DNA from: Coix lacryma-jobi var. lacryma-jobi
Lineage: Eukaryota; Streptophyta; Magnoliopsida; Poales; Poaceae
Direction of reading: 5' to 3'
NCBI GenBank assembly: GCA_009763385.1
Contig: CM019824.1
Location: 109,324,660 to 109,388,659 of the forward strand
DNA: 64,000 nt
Numbering within the stretch: position 1 is the first letter of the stretch; each line of letters begins with the position of its first letter. This document shows positions 19,444 to 31,439 of the stretch, piece by piece. Below the pieces are notes generated by a model. That model was given only the letters and a program-made list of their open reading frames with translations. It had not been told where the DNA came from and did no database searches. Made by a program: the position numbers and the translations under genes.

Positions 19444-21529
19444 AACTAAGCCAGTCTATCCATATGCACAAACCCATAGGTATCAAGGAATACAAGGTAC
19501 AATATTTCTAGGAATAGTCCTTAGGGTTCATCAAATTAGGCACATGCACATGAAAAGGTGATTAAATGATTATTAGGTAACAAGGGGCCTCATGTTACAC
19601 TTGCCTGTCTCAAATCATTAGCTCACTGCTGATCTCGAAGTCCAAACACTTGCTCCTTGGTGAACACGGAGAGACTACACCCTAAACATGATTCACAACA
19701 CCATACAAGCTTCCAAACCAATCACTACAAGCAAACAAATAATATTCTATTAGAATAGTACACCAAACAGTACTAAAACAAGATAAAAAGCTTCTAAAAC
19801 TATTCTACGCATTTCTACGAACACGTGAGCGCAAGATCACTCTAATCGGAATTTTAAATCAAAAGTTATGTTGAAAACAAGGTGCAATGGCAATTCTGTA
19901 AATAAACCGAACTTGATTTTGAATTAAAACAAATAAAAACCTGATTTTTATACGGTATGGACGGCGGGTCCTATTTTCATAAAGTGCAGGGGTCAAAGTG
20001 AATAAAAACAAGGCCTTTTAGCTTTTACAACTACAGTGGACTGCGGGTTAATTTCGGAAAAGATTGAGGGCTTCTCTGCAAAAAATGTGTTGGCGTGGAC
20101 GGCTGACCAGGTCGTTGGCTGCGCTGGCGGCCACATGGCGTCATACAAGTGGCCGGGTCCACCATGGAGGCGTGGACGCGCTGCGCTCGCGGCTTGGCCC
20201 GAGTCCACAGGCGCACCGTGCGCCGTCTACAAACCCCGAACGGGGTATCTTGTGATCTCAGCCGTCCGCGAACAGAGCAACGGCGCTGGGCAAGCGAGGG
20301 AGGATCCGGCCGGCTGGGGCGGTGCTCCCCACGGCGGCGCACCATGGGAGCCGGCCGATCTCGGTGACGGGTCATCGGATTGGCGCTCCCGGCCGTTCCA
20401 GACCAAACCGAAACCACTGGGATGATCGCCGGGGTCAAGCGAACTCAAGGAGAGGGTTTAGCGGGGGTGGAGGTCACTAGAGTGGCACTCCAACGCGGCG
20501 GCGCCATTAACAAGATTCGGAGCTCAACAAATCGGCGAATCTGAGCCCTAAACTCAAAGGTAAGAGCATAGGGAGAGAGAGGGAGTTACCCTGGACGCGG
20601 ATTCGCTATCGATTGAAGGCCCGAGCCACGACAAGGAGCGGCAGAGGGAGGAATGCGCTCGGCAACAGGAAAAGGGGAGGAAGAGGCTCGACCGAGAGCT
20701 TTATAGGGCCATGGGGTGCGGTAGAGGAGGGGACGGCGCGGCGGTTACCACCAGGGGCGTCAAGACCCACTTGAAGGCCTCCTTGATGGCCATCAATCGC
20801 CTGCGGGAGTGATGGCCCCGTTCATTGCAGACTGTGGTTGGGTGGAGAAGAAGGGTGGAGACACTGACGAGCGGGTCCCGCGGACCAGAGAGAGGAGGGA
20901 GTGAGGGCGCTGCGCTCTGAGGCTGACGATGGGGTCCCACTACGCAGCGAGAGAGAAGGAGAGGGCGTGAGCGGGCGGGCAGAGCAGGCCGCAGCTGGGC
21001 CGAGGCGAGCTGCACGTGCGGTAGAGAGAGGGGGGAAGAAGGAGCGGGCCGCTGGGCGGGCTTACACGCGCGCAGGCGAGGGGGAGGGGAGAATGGGCCA
21101 CGAGCGCCATGTCGGACCGAGCGCGAGGCAGGGGAAAGAGAAAGGGAACGGGCTGGCCGCCTGGGCCACAACCGAGCGTTGGGTTGAAAAGAGAGGGGGA
21201 GGAAAGGGTGAGAGCAAGTCGGGCCGATTCTGCAGATGGGCTAGATGGGAGGGAGAGAGTGAGGGAGAAAAAGGAAAGCCTTTTTATTTTCCAAAGACTC
21301 AAAACTTTGATCAAATTCAAATGATGTTTGAATTTAACCACAACCAACCTATTCCTACACTCAAACAAAATATTATGCACCAGCATGAATGCAACAAACA
21401 TGTTTCTAAACCCTACGCTTTATTTTAATAACTCAAAATCTATTATTTGGTCTATGTTATATGCACCAAAAATAAATAAAAACTCAATTTAATTACTAAA
21501 TTTGAGAAACCAATTTTTAGGGTGCTACA
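19419..21529 (-). mobile_element. Element B 5' LTR, truncated
   Basis: It matches 15171-17273 of the 3' LTR along its full length, with scattered differences such as an extra AGCTTTT near 20020. The inner 1.06 kb present in the 3' LTR are missing, and the break falls at AGAACATTTTG, where 15171 and 19419 align. The minus-strand LTR start is TGTAGCACCC (21529), followed on the plus side by the target duplication. Confidence 0.88.
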
Positions 21530-21539
21530 CGGTCCTTCA
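21530..21539 (+). mobile_element. Right TSD of B (CGGTC) and last five bases of LTR1 (CTTCA)
   Basis: CGGTC repeats 2814-2818. CTTCA then completes the Copia LTR end (CGGTCCTTCA) seen at 5340, 14679 and 30378. Confidence 0.92.
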
Positions 21540-21540
21540 C

Positions 21541-23250
21541 ATGGAAAGTTTATACGCTCGCTATCAGGTGATTGTCACTAGGATGAGGGCTAACAAGGAG
21601 TTGTTGCCTTTTGACGATCATGAGAGGGCTCTCAAGCTTTTACACACTCTCGATCGGTCGGTGTGGGACTCTAAGGTTTAGGCGATCATCGAATCGCCTA
21701 ACTATGAGACTCTCACGTGCGACGAGCTCTTTAGTAAGCTCAAGTCTAGTGAGATTGATGCCATGGCGAGGGCTTCTTATGAAAATCCTTCTGGCCCATC
21801 GATGGCTTTGGTTCCTGGTTCTTCTGCTAACACCTCTGGAGGCTTTGCTTTGTCATCTCTTCTTTCTGTCACAGAGGAGCAGTTGGAGTTCATGGCGGAC
21901 GACGAGTTGGCCCTTCTTGCCAACCGGTTCTCATGGTTCCACAATAACCGCATGAACCATCACCGCGGAGGAGGACGTGGTGGCTGCTATGAGTGTGGAG
22001 GCTTGGACCACTTCATCGCCAATTGCCCGAAGAAGAACAAGCAAGTCTTCGGCAAGGCGGATCACGAACACAAGTACGACTCCGGTAAGCGCAAGGAGAA
22101 GTACGTCCCCGCCAAGCACAAGCGGAGGGGCGGCTTCAACAAGGAGTACATCAAGGAGAAGTATTTGGAGAAGGCCCAGGGTGAACAGCGTGCTTTCTTC
22201 ACCACGCTCAATGACGTCGATGACTCGGATGACGAATCCGCTGCATCAAGCGATGATGAATCTAAGAAGAAGAAGAAGATCGAGGACAAGCTGAACGGTC
22301 TTTGCTTCTTCGCCGACAACGAGGGCTTCTGCACCATGGCCCTTGGCGATGAAGTCAACGGCGAGCTGGAGGAGATCCCTCGGAACGACGATGACAACGA
22401 CGACACCTCCCAGGTATCTCAAACTCCTGACGAACTCTCTGCTGAGGTTGACAAGCTTACTGTTGCTCTCCTTAGTCAAGATAAACTGCTTAGGCTTGCC
22501 GCTAGGGAGAGAAAGGAGTTTAGGAGGAAGTGGGAGGACGCAGTGAAAGAGCTTGAGTCTGTCAAGTCCACCATCGTCGTGTCTGAGGAGGATGAGTGTG
22601 AGATGTGCTCCAAGCACATGACTGACCTTCTCACTTTGTGGGGGAAGTATGTTGCTTTGGTTGGAGAGGTGGATGAACTTAGAGCTAGATCCTCCGTGCT
22701 TGGTGCGTGCAAGTCATGCGCATGCTTGCAATCCAAGTTGGCAGAGAAGAATGCCAAGATTGTGTCTCTTGAGAAGGCCAGCTCGAGTAGCACTTGGGTG
22801 TCTAGGTGTGCTTTGTGTGAGGGTTTGGAGATGGAGATTGCAAACGTGAAGCATGACAAGATGCAAACCGAGGAGGAAAACACATACCTTCAGACCATCT
22901 TGTCATGGGTGTCTTGTGGTGAGCCGCAGCTTGGGATGATGATTGCCCAATTCAAGCATGCTGCTGGAGGTCCAGGTATAGGCTTTGCTCAGGGGATGGA
23001 GAGTGCTGCTTCTTTTGGCAAGATTGGAGAGTCTAGTGGTCTTAACCCGAGTGAGAAGCCCAACTCCACCACTACTCCCAAACTTACCAAGATACCACCC
23101 AAAGAGCCTCTTAAGCCTAACACCAAAGATGGAGTGTATGAGGAACCTCCGAGAGCTCCACCAAAGAAACAAGTGTGGTCTCCTAAACCCAACCACCTAA
23201 GGAACAAGCTAGACACAAAAAGGCCAAGTGATCCACACCCACTACCGTGA
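21541..23250 (+). pseudogene. gag: Copia A gag, truncated at the N-terminus
   Basis: The frame is open from 21541 except for a TAG at 21679-21681, then runs 495 codons from 21763. It retains the first CCHC knuckle (CYECGGLDHFIANC, about 21988-22029), the GGFNKEY segment deleted from C, the acidic serine stretch (about 22210-22260) and the long helical domain. It ends by a frameshift near 23215: several codons found in C between KLDT and KGKMIH are deleted. This is the less damaged copy for the middle of gag. Confidence 0.9.
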
Positions 23251-23755
23251 GTACCAACAACCCCCTATGAGAGCAGTGAGGTACCACTATGAGCACTGTG
23301 AGAGAGATGGACACTTGAGGAAGTTTTGCTTTCAGCGCAAGAGAGAGGAGCGTCGTGCAAGGGAGATGAACAATGCAGACATGTACCATCCTTTCCATGA
23401 TGTACATGTGTCGAATGTTCAAAAGAGAGCTGCTAGGCCTAGAGGTCCAATGCCTCAAGGTCCTAGGCCGCAAGGAGGACGTGCCCGGCGGGAACCTGCT
23501 TTTGTGGGCTATGGACGCCGTGGCGGTGGCTTTGTAGTTGAGCGTTACCCCCCACCGCGTTTTGACTATTGCGATGGATGCTCTTCCCTTAGCGGATCAC
23601 GTTTTCCTATACGTGGTGATCACTTTCCTCGTAGGAGTGCTAGGAATGGTTTTGCTACTAACCGTTCTTTTGAGCAACCGGCCCAACACTGGTACACTTA
23701 CCATTTTACTCACCCTAGTGTTGGACCGTATGCTCACCCTATGTCTTTTTATTAA
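23228..23755 (+). pseudogene. gag: Copia A gag C-terminus with second CCHC knuckle
   Basis: The frame continues gag after the shift. It has a knuckle CEHCERDGHLRKFC near 23294-23335, in which G of the usual C-G pair is now E, then an arginine- and glycine-rich segment and PYAHPMSFY before TAA at 23753-23755. The protease begins about 20 bases later in another frame, as in copy C. Confidence 0.85.
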
Positions 23756-23769
23756 TGTAGGTAAGGCGA

Positions 23770-24441
23770 TTGGAGAACGTTTGGTTGGTGGATTCCGGGT
23801 GCTCAAGGCATATGACCGGAAACGCCAAGTGGTTCTCCAGTCTTAGTCCAGTTGCCGGAAAGGAGTTTATCACCTTCGGCAACAATAGCAAAGGTAAAGT
23901 GTTGTCTCATGGGTCTATGCGAGTTAATGAGCACTTTGTGTTGCGTGATGTTTCTCTTGTTTCTAACTTGCATTTTAACCTTCTTTCTGTTTTGCAACTC
24001 TTTGATGATGACTATGAGATTCGTTTTAAACCGAATCTCAGTCGTATTTTAGATCCTCAGGGCAGCCTTGTATGTTTGATTTCGCCCTTTAGGAAAGTCT
24101 TTCGTGCGAATTTCTCGGAGTCTTTTGGCATTTCTCGTTGTCTTTTGGATGGACCCTCCTCCTCTGATCTTTGGAAGTGGCATAGGAGACTCGGTCACTT
24201 GAGCTTTGACTTGCTTGCAAGGCTTAGTTCACTTGGCTTAACCCGAGGATTGCCCAAGTTACACATAGAGAAGGATCTTGTTTGCCATTCTTGTAGACAT
24301 GGGAAAATGGTAGCCGCTCCCCACCACCCTGTGAAACCAAGTTATGACCAAGCACCCTGGAGAGCTTTTGCATATGGACCTTGTCGGTCCGGCTCGGGCG
24401 AGCTCAGTTGGTGGGAAGTGGTATGTGCTTCTTGTTGTTGA
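23770..24441 (+). pseudogene. Copia A protease and integrase zinc finger
   Basis: WLVDSGCSRHMTG (active-site D-S-G) is near residue 5. The frame then runs through the GAG_pre-integrase region with HRRLGHLSFD...CHSCRHGK near 24180-24300. After about 24335 a small insertion shifts the frame, so the last roughly 30 codons are nonsense relative to copy C (expected HIDLVGPAR). Confidence 0.9.
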
Positions 24442-25333
24442 CGACTTTTCGAGATATTCGTGGGTTTTATTTTTAGCTGAGAAAACTAAGACTTTCACTT
24501 TTGTTCACAAATTGATCTTGTGACTTCAAAACGAGTTCCCTAAGAACTCGATGAGAGCTATTCGTAGAGATAATGGTTCCGAGTTTAAAAACTCAGATTT
24601 TGAGAAATTTTGTAATTCTTTGGGTTTAGAGCATCAGTTTTCTTTCCCCTACACACCGCCACAAAATGGTGTTGTAGAGAGGAAAAATCGGACCCTTGTA
24701 GAGATGGCCAGGATGATGCTCGATGAGCATAGGATTCCTAGGCGGTATTGGGCCGAGGCTATAAACACTGCATGCTATATTTCCAATCGCATTTTTCTCC
24801 GTACTCTCTTGAAGAAAACTTCTCATGAGTTGCGATTTGGGAAGCAACCCAAAGTGAGTTATTTTAGAGTTTTTGGTTGCCACTGTTTTATACTCAAAAA
24901 AGGCAACTTGGACAAGTTTGAGTCTCGTTCTTCTGATGGTGTATTTTTGGGTTATGGTAATCATACTCGTGCATATCGTGGACTTAACCTTGATACTAAC
25001 CGAGTCATGGAGACATCCGATTTCACCTTCGACGAGACTGTGCTTTGTCCTTCTTCTAGTTTTGAGCGTGCAGGTGATCATGAGGTTGGAGAACCTCTTT
25101 TTGATGATGAGGAAGAAGGTGCTGAGGGGATTGATGATCCAGCACTTCCTCCACCTGCGGTGCCGATTGGGTCGACTTCGACCACGACTACACGCAGCCC
25201 CGACCCTTCTTCCTCTACTACATGGGGGCCGTGTGATCCACCACCTCGGGCTGGACCACTTGTACCCGAGGAGGCACCAGCTGCTGTTGAGGGGGAGGTA
25301 ACTTCAGCAAGGGAGGTGCCACGACATATTTAG
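24442..25333 (+). pseudogene. Copia A integrase core
   Basis: The main frame from 24551 has D in IRRDNGSEF (S of the usual SDNG replaced by R), E in NGVVERKNRTL and the downstream ETSDFTFDE region, ending after a proline-rich hydrophilic tail at TAG 25331. The upstream portion (24442-24550) holds the first catalytic D region but is broken by stops. Confidence 0.88.
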
Positions 25334-25354
25334 CGCCAACACCCTCCTCAACAG

Positions 25355-26530
25355 ATGATCGGCGACATCCACGAAAGCGTCACTCGGTCTAGGTCACAAC
25401 AAATCGCTCACTTTGCTCATTCTGCATTTGTTGCTGATTTTGAACCCCGAGATGTTGGACACGCTTTATCTGATCCGGATTGGGTCAATGCCATGCATGA
25501 GGAGCTTGAAAATTTTGAGAGAAATCGGGTTTCGGTTCTTCTTCCTCCTCCTCTTGAGTGTCACCCTATTGGGACAAAATGGGTTTTCAAAAACAAACAA
25601 GTAGAGGATGGCCATGTTGTGAGAAACAAGGCCAGACTTGTAGCCCAGGGGTATAGTCAGAAGGAGGGCATAGACTATGAGGAGACTTTTGCTCCTGTAG
25701 CTCATTTGGAGGCAATTAGGATCCTCTTGGCTTTTGCTGCATCCAAAGGTTTCAAACTTTTTCAAATGGATGTCAAGAGTGCCTTCCTAAACGGCTACAT
25801 AGAAGAAGAGGTGTATGTGAAACAACCCCCCGATTTCAAAAATCCCAAGTTCCCAAACCATGTTTTTAAACTTCACAATGCCTTGTATGGTTTGAAACAA
25901 GCCCCTAGAGCCTGGTATGATAGGTTGAAAACCTTTTTGCTTGCTAAGGGTTTTAAAATGGGATGTGTGGATAAAACGCTTTTTCTCCTCAAGCAAGGCA
26001 ATGACACTTTGTTGGTTCAGGTTTACGTGGATGATATCATCTTTGGTGGTTCTTCTCATGCTTTGGTTGCCAAGTTTGCAGATACTATGAGCAAGGAATT
26101 TGAGATGAGCGTGATGGGCGAGTTGACGTTTTTCCTCGGGTTGCAAATCAAGCAATCCTGAGAGGGGACGTTCGTGCACCAGGGCAAGTACACCAAGGAC
26201 ATATTGAAGAAGTTCGATATGGGTGAAGCCAAGCCTCTTCCAACACCCATGTCGACCACGACGGCCCTGGATGCGGACAAGGATGGATAAGCTGTGGACC
26301 AGAAGGAGTACCGGGGTATGATCGAATCATTGTTGTACCTGACGGCGACACGTCTGGACATTCAGTTCGCGGTGTGTCTTTGCGCGCGATTTCAGTCATC
26401 GCCGCGCACTTCTCACTGTCAGGCTGTCAAGCACATTATGAGGTATCTCTGTTGCACACCTAAGTTCGGGATTTGGTATTCTGCTTCCTCCACCCTCTCC
26501 CTTTGTGGTTACTCGGATGCTGATTTTCTG
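25355..26530 (+). pseudogene. Copia A reverse transcriptase
   Basis: The 268-codon frame from 25355 covers the RT start, MDVKSAFLNGYIEEE, GLKQAPRAWYDRL and YVDDIIFGG with both catalytic aspartates. It is intact across the point where C has lost a base. It stops at TGA 26159-26161 (expected arginine, as in C) and again at TAA 26287-26289, then continues in the same frame to the RNase H junction. Confidence 0.93.
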
Positions 26531-26968
26531 GATGCCGACTTGAGCGCAAGTCCACTTCTGGGACTTGTCAGATTTTGGGTTCTTCTCTTGTATCTTGGTC
26601 TTCTCGCAAGCAGTGTAGTGTCGCTCAGTCTACAACAGAGGCTGAATATGTTGCTGTGGCTAGCTGCTGTTCTAAGTTGTTGTGGATGATGGCCACTTTA
26701 CGTGACTTTGGTCTGAGTTTTTCTCGAGTTCCATTGCTTTGTGACAGCACGAGTGCGATTAGCATTGCTAAGAACCCCGTGCTGCATTCTAAGACCAAAC
26801 ACATTGATGTGCGCTTTCATTTCTTGTGAGACCACTATGAGAAGGGTGATATCGACCTTCACCATGCCGATACTAATCTTTAGTTGGCAGATATTTTCAC
26901 CATGCCTTTGGACCAATCAACCTTTGCTAGGTTGAGAGGTGAGCTTGGTGTGTGTTTTCCCTTTTAGT
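26500..26968 (+). pseudogene. Copia A RNase H
   Basis: It contains YSDADF (about 26510), then a small indel at about 26530 changes the frame. The second part from 26575 has STTEAEY with both acidic residues retained, SAISIAKNPVLH and TKHIDVRFHF. Further stops lie at TGA 26827 and TAG 26881. It ends with TFARLRGELG before TAG at about 26966. Confidence 0.88.
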
Positions 26969-28487
26969 TGGGGAAAACATTTTGGTCATTGTATCATAGA
27001 CTGACTTCTATTATTTTTGTTTTGGCTTCTGCATTTCTTCACTTTTGCATCTTTATCTTCTCGAGCTTCTTGTCTATAATCTGTAGAATGAATCTATGCT
27101 CTGATTAGTGTATGCTCTAAGGATATATGATGAGGCTTGTAGCTTAGGCTCTTTTTGATCACTGATACATGTTGTGAGCTGAGCTACATTTCAGAACTGT
27201 GAATATGCAAAATTCAACATAAAATTTGAAACATGTTCACCAATGAGTTTGGCAACTAGCATGTGTAGAATATGTTGAAGTCACTTGTGCTTTTCATATA
27301 TGCTAGGTTGCTATGTCTCTAGTTCTGAGTCTCTCACTTGCTTGGTATGTTCATTTTCTGTTAAAATTTGAACCAAGTCTAAGTGAATTGAAAAGATCGA
27401 GTTGGGATCACTTGACAGCACATCACAGTATCGAGACTGTTTCTCATTGCACATTGAGTTAAACTTGAGCCGTGTAGTGTAAGACCGCAACCATTGCTTC
27501 AAGCTTCTGATTGCTTATGCATAGGCTTAGCTCGGTTGAAAAGTTAGGCAGTGTCAAGTTTTCAACCTCTCGCAGTCACATGCTAAAAATTTAAATTTGT
27601 GTAATCACCGCTGCAACTCCGATAAAATCTTGAAAAAACAAGTTTATGTTTCATTTCTATAGCATGATGATTGAACCTTGCTTGGGCTAGTTCACCTTTC
27701 ATACATGTTTAGCACTTGTGTAACTACCTGTCTATACATGTTTGGTGCTATTTTGATGGTGAAACCCTTTCTAAATGACTTAAAACTGCTCACTCTGCTC
27801 ATATGTTCATATTTCATATTCTGTGATCAGTTTGAGCCTTTGCTGGCATTTGTGCTTGTTGAGTAGTTGGATCTGCACTCTTTAGAGCATCTATTCACTC
27901 TATGGACTATATACCTGAAGCTGCTAACCTGCATTTGTAAATCATATGCATTTGACTTGTTGTGTGCATTTTCAACTAAGGGGGAGAAATTTGACAAATC
28001 ATGTCCCTAGTTATGTGCACTATTGAAGGGGGAGTTTGCTCGATTTCTGCTTTGACGAGTTGTTCAATTAGTTTGGAGCGACTTTCAGCCTGTGTGGTTT
28101 TTCAATTGGTTCGAAGCAGTTTTTCAATTGGTTTGGAGCGATTTTCAGCCTGTGTGGTTTTTCAATGGTTTTGGAGCGATTCTGCTAGTTGTGTTGAGCC
28201 TTTGCCTCTTTCTGGAGGGACTAGCCTGTCTTTGTCTCTTTTGCTCCGACTACCTTCTCGCTAGTGGTGTTGAGCCTGTTCTACCTCTTCTTGAGGGCTA
28301 GGTTTGCTTTGCTTGGTTGCGTCGAGCCATTGCCCATGTCTTTGGGAACCAAGTTGTCTCGCTCACTCCATTCGACTTTTCCTGGCTTTGCTTTGCTTCT
28401 AGTCGATTGGTTGAGTTCGCTTCCTTCTTCTTCCTTCCTTCTTCTATCTTCATATGATTTGTGTTAGTAGTTGACAATGCACTCATC
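26969..28487 (+). other. Copia A 3' untranslated tail
   Basis: About 1.5 kb without a supported gene. It is colinear with 11151-12743 and, at its end, with 1-742. Purine tracts AAGGGGGAGA occur near 27979 and at the end. Near 28060-28190 the phrase TTTGGAGCGA/TTTTCAGCCTGTGTGG is repeated two to three times, showing slippage in the same place as the duplications at 266-466. Confidence 0.85.
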
Positions 28488-28804
28488 AAGGGGGAGATTG
28501 CGGATACATGGGTGTATGCCGAATCTTGAGATGATGAGTGATTGTCAACTAGGATGATGCGCATGTTCTTTGGCTTGTGTTGTGCAGGTGTTGAGCACGG
28601 ATATGGTGATCAAAGGCAAGGTGAAGGTCAAGTAGAGACGTGTCATGTCGATGGACCCGGAGCGGTGAAGGGCGAACGTGAGGCTTGGACTGACGGACCG
28701 GTGGCTTGAGGATCGCACGTGGTGGCTGACAGCCTGGGACTGCGACAAGTGAAGACTTGCGTGTGGACGGGGTGCACGGGCGGTGCGTCCCCTCTATGGC
28801 TCGG

Positions 28805-29066
28805 TTTGGTGGTTGAGCCACAGAAAAACCACCGAGTGGACGGTTTCCAGGTTTGGGCCTCAAAACCTGGGTGCGGCCGGTTTCCGAGTTTGGGCCACAA
28901 AACTCGGGCAGAGGACGGTTTCCAGGTTTGGGCCTCAAAACCTGGGTGCTGGCAGGTTTCTAAGTTTGGGCCACAAAACTCAGGCGACGGACGACAGGTT
29001 TCCCGGTTTCAGCCTCAAAACTGGGGGATGGCCCAAGTTTCCCGGTTTCGGCCTCAAAACCGGGGG
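28805..29066 (+). repeat. Hairpin array in A 3' LTR
   Basis: It has the same architecture: constant GGGCC(T/A)CA or CGGCCTCA loops with arms CCAGGTTT/AAACCTGG, CCGAGTTT/AAACTCGG and CCCGGTTT/AAACCGGG. It lies about 200-460 bp upstream of the TATA box. Confidence 0.85.
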
Positions 29067-29262
29067 AAGGTCCGTGAAAAGGACGAGCAGAGCGATGGCG
29101 GCACGTGGCGGCAATCGGTGAGATCGTGTCGAGGCGAAGCTACCAGTTGTGCGGGCGTGGCCGTCGGATCACCATCAGCTTCGAGTTGGTCAGGAATACC
29201 CTTAGGGTTAGCCTGCTCGCTCATTAGCAGTAGGGGTAAAAAGGGGAATAATTGTATTAGGC

Positions 29263-29269
29263 TATATAA
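29263..29269 (+). promoter_or_regulatory. TATA box of A 3' LTR
   Basis: GCTATATAAGGAG sits about 760 bp into the LTR. The aligned position in LTR1 and both C LTRs reads GGATAAGTAG, which lacks the box. Confidence 0.75.
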
Positions 29270-29849
29270 GGAGAGGCAACGCCTCCCTCCAGACTATCTC
29301 AGCCATTGCTATTTTCATTCTAGGTTTTCCTGCTCTCCCACATCCTTGCTGTAGCTACTGAGATCCACAGAGACGGTGAATCATACCTGTGTGTATTTGC
29401 TTTTTGAGGAAATGAGACCATAATCTCGTTGTCTCCTCGTGTGGAGAAGTTTCGGCTGGAAATCGAGATCGATTCGCGTTTTGAGCTGTGTTCTTCACGT
29501 TTTGCTTTTCGTTCTCTCGCTGATTTGCTTTGTTTTCTTTCTCCGAGGAACGATTTTCAATTTCGTTTGAACTGAGTTGTTCTAGATCGTGAGGCGCATC
29601 TTTCTACCGAAGGAATTTTCCTCTAACCTCACGAGTTAGTAGATCGATCGATTTTTATTTCGGATCGGTTTTTGCCTCCCTTGCCCCGAATTCTTCCGAT
29701 TCACCGATTTGGAGTTAGGCTCGAGCCATGATCTCTTACGGGTAGCTCACTAACCTCCTTGGGACTTCTCATACCAAGTCTAAGCCTTAGAGCTTTTGAT
29801 TCAGAGGATATTGGGTTGAATCCGCGGAAGAACTGTGCAGTTTCAGGAG

Positions 29850-30105
29850 CATCGGACGCTGGACACGGGGGCATCGGACACTGAGTTCATCACATCGGAC
29901 GCTCAAGTGCCACATGTCATAGAACAACATTTTTGAAGGAGCATCGGACGCTCCGTTGACCATCGGACGCGTCCGGAGTCTAAGCATCGGACGCTGAGGG
30001 TTCACTGTTGTAGCATCCGATGACCATGCAGTGAGGTTCCAGAACAGTGCATTTTGCATCAAACGCGTCCGGTGCCTGTACATCGGACGCACGCTAGCGT
30101 CCGAT
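29850..30105 (+). repeat. Cluster of CATCGGACGC repeats in A 3' LTR
   Basis: About ten copies of CATCGGACGC or its reverse GCGTCCGATG, including GCGTCCGG variants. They occupy the same LTR position as GCGGACAGTCCGC in LTR1 and ACCGGACGC in C. Confidence 0.85.
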
Positions 30106-30440
30106 GCTGCAGGTTTTGCACTGTTTCGTTCGCTGTTTGCTCGTCCGACTTTGGATTTGTTTTGGGACTTTAGCGGTAGGTTTCTAGACTTGTGTAGTGT
30201 CTCGTTGTGCTTCTAGGAAGCATCCACCCTACATCTAGGGTCATGGATACTGACAAGCTCTAGGTTTGCTCTTGGGGATAATTCTTGGGACAGTGGATAA
30301 AAGTTTCTAAAAAGAAATTTAAAGATACCATTCACCCCCCCCCTCTGGTCGCCTTTTGATAGCACTTTCGGTCCTTCAATCTTAAGTCTTAGTTTAACCT
30401 TGTATTATACTTTTATCTTTTATCTTTTATTCTCTTCACC

Positions 30441-31380
30441 ATGGATTTCTCAGAGCCAATCACTAGCTCCATAGATTCCATTCCACTGAACCAGTATACC
30501 TATCGCACTATTGTAGACTTAGAGTTGCCCAAATCTGCTAAGCCTATCCTTTTAGACAACTACGAGATACGCCCATGCTTGATAGAAATGGTTCAGAATC
30601 AAACCTTTTCTGGCCTAGAAGACGAAAATCCACACATTCACTTAATTGAGTTTGAACAAACCTTTGCGTGCTTACACATTGCAGGCATGTCTGGCGAAAC
30701 CCTTAGATGGAAACTTTTTCCATTCTCTTTAGAGGGAAAAGCCAAAACATGGTACCTTCAAACTGCACCGAGTAAAAATATGGGGATTGGAAAGAACTCT
30801 CCTCTAGCTTTTGCTTAGAATACTTCCCTGTCTCCAAAATTGTCTGTCTTCGCTTAGAGATTTTGTCCTTCATCCAAGAAGATGATGAATCTCTAATTGC
30901 AGCCTGGGAAAGATTTGATAATCTTGTCCGCTCTGGTCCAGCCTTATCTATCCCAGACCCTATCCTACTTCAACACTTTTATAGTGGTCTGAATAGAAAA
31001 ATTCTAATTACCTTAACTTAGCTTCAAATGGATCATTTCTGCATACCCCAGCCTCTAAGGCAAGGGAAATGTTGCAAAACTTATCTCAAATTACTCCCAC
31101 TCATGAAGCTAAACCACAAGAATCACTAGAAGTAAATCCAGAAGCTGAGCCTATGTCCATTCTTAATCATGAACAAACCTCAGCCATAATTCCTAGTAAG
31201 AGGGAAACCTCAATCTTAGGAGACACCTTTGATTTGAGGATGAATATTTTACCGAATTTGGTAATACCTCGAAGTATCACACAATTAGGAAGCCACAAAA
31301 TCCAAAATCATCACTTGAAAAACTCACTGATAAGGCCTTCCTAAAAGAGACTACGAAGGGGCTAGCCTCTATAATAAGTC
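30441..31380 (+). pseudogene. gag: Athila J gag
   Basis: The ATG at 30441 starts MDFSEPITSS. A retrotransposon-gag domain follows with WKLFPFSLEGKAKTWY around residues 92-107. The frame shifts near 30780 (bases lost compared with K) and again near 31005 and 31235. Residual coding up to about 31380 matches K (AWERFDNLVRSGP, MLQNLSQITPT). No CCHC knuckle is visible in either copy. Confidence 0.88.
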
Positions 31381-31439
31381 ATGAATGGTAAGAAGAATCA
31401 GAGCTTTCTACTGATATAATCCGCTTAGATTCACCCTCT

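Larger units (their letters stand above)
2819..21529 (-). mobile_element. Element B: internally deleted Tekay-like Gypsy, with C and D nested inside
   Basis: B is on the minus strand. Its termini are TGTAGCACCC at 21529 (minus 5' end) and ...GGGTGTGACA at 2819, flanked by CGGTC on both sides. Its 3' LTR is 2819-3394 plus 14685-17273, about 3165 bp without the nested Copia C. Its 5' LTR (19419-21529) lacks about 1.06 kb at its inner end. Only about 1.2 kb of interior remains: a knuckle remnant, protease and the integrase tail. RT, RNase H and the integrase core are gone, so B could only have moved with proteins supplied in trans. Confidence 0.88.
21535..30378 (+). mobile_element. Element A: SIRE-like Copia interior and 3' LTR
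   Basis: This is the same family as C. Immediately after the LTR end the sequence enters gag at the codons for MESLYARYQ. The primer-binding site and about 135 gag codons present in C (5341-5785) are missing. The rest of gag, PR, IN, RT, RNase H, tail, polypurine tract and 3' LTR follow in order. Because the flanking LTR1 has a tail to its left and different internal palindromes from the 3' LTR, A is best explained as part of a tandem or recombined pair of insertions. Confidence 0.85.
28499..30378 (+). mobile_element. Copia A 3' LTR
   Basis: It begins TGCGGATACATGGG after AAGGGGGAGA (28488-28497) and ends CGGTCCTTCA, directly followed by Athila J sequence. It has the hairpin array (28805-29066), a good TATA box (29263-29269) and a cluster of CATCGGACGC-type repeats (about 29850-30105). 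It is 1880 bp, with a different 3'-half repeat family from LTR1 and the C LTRs. Confidence 0.93.
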
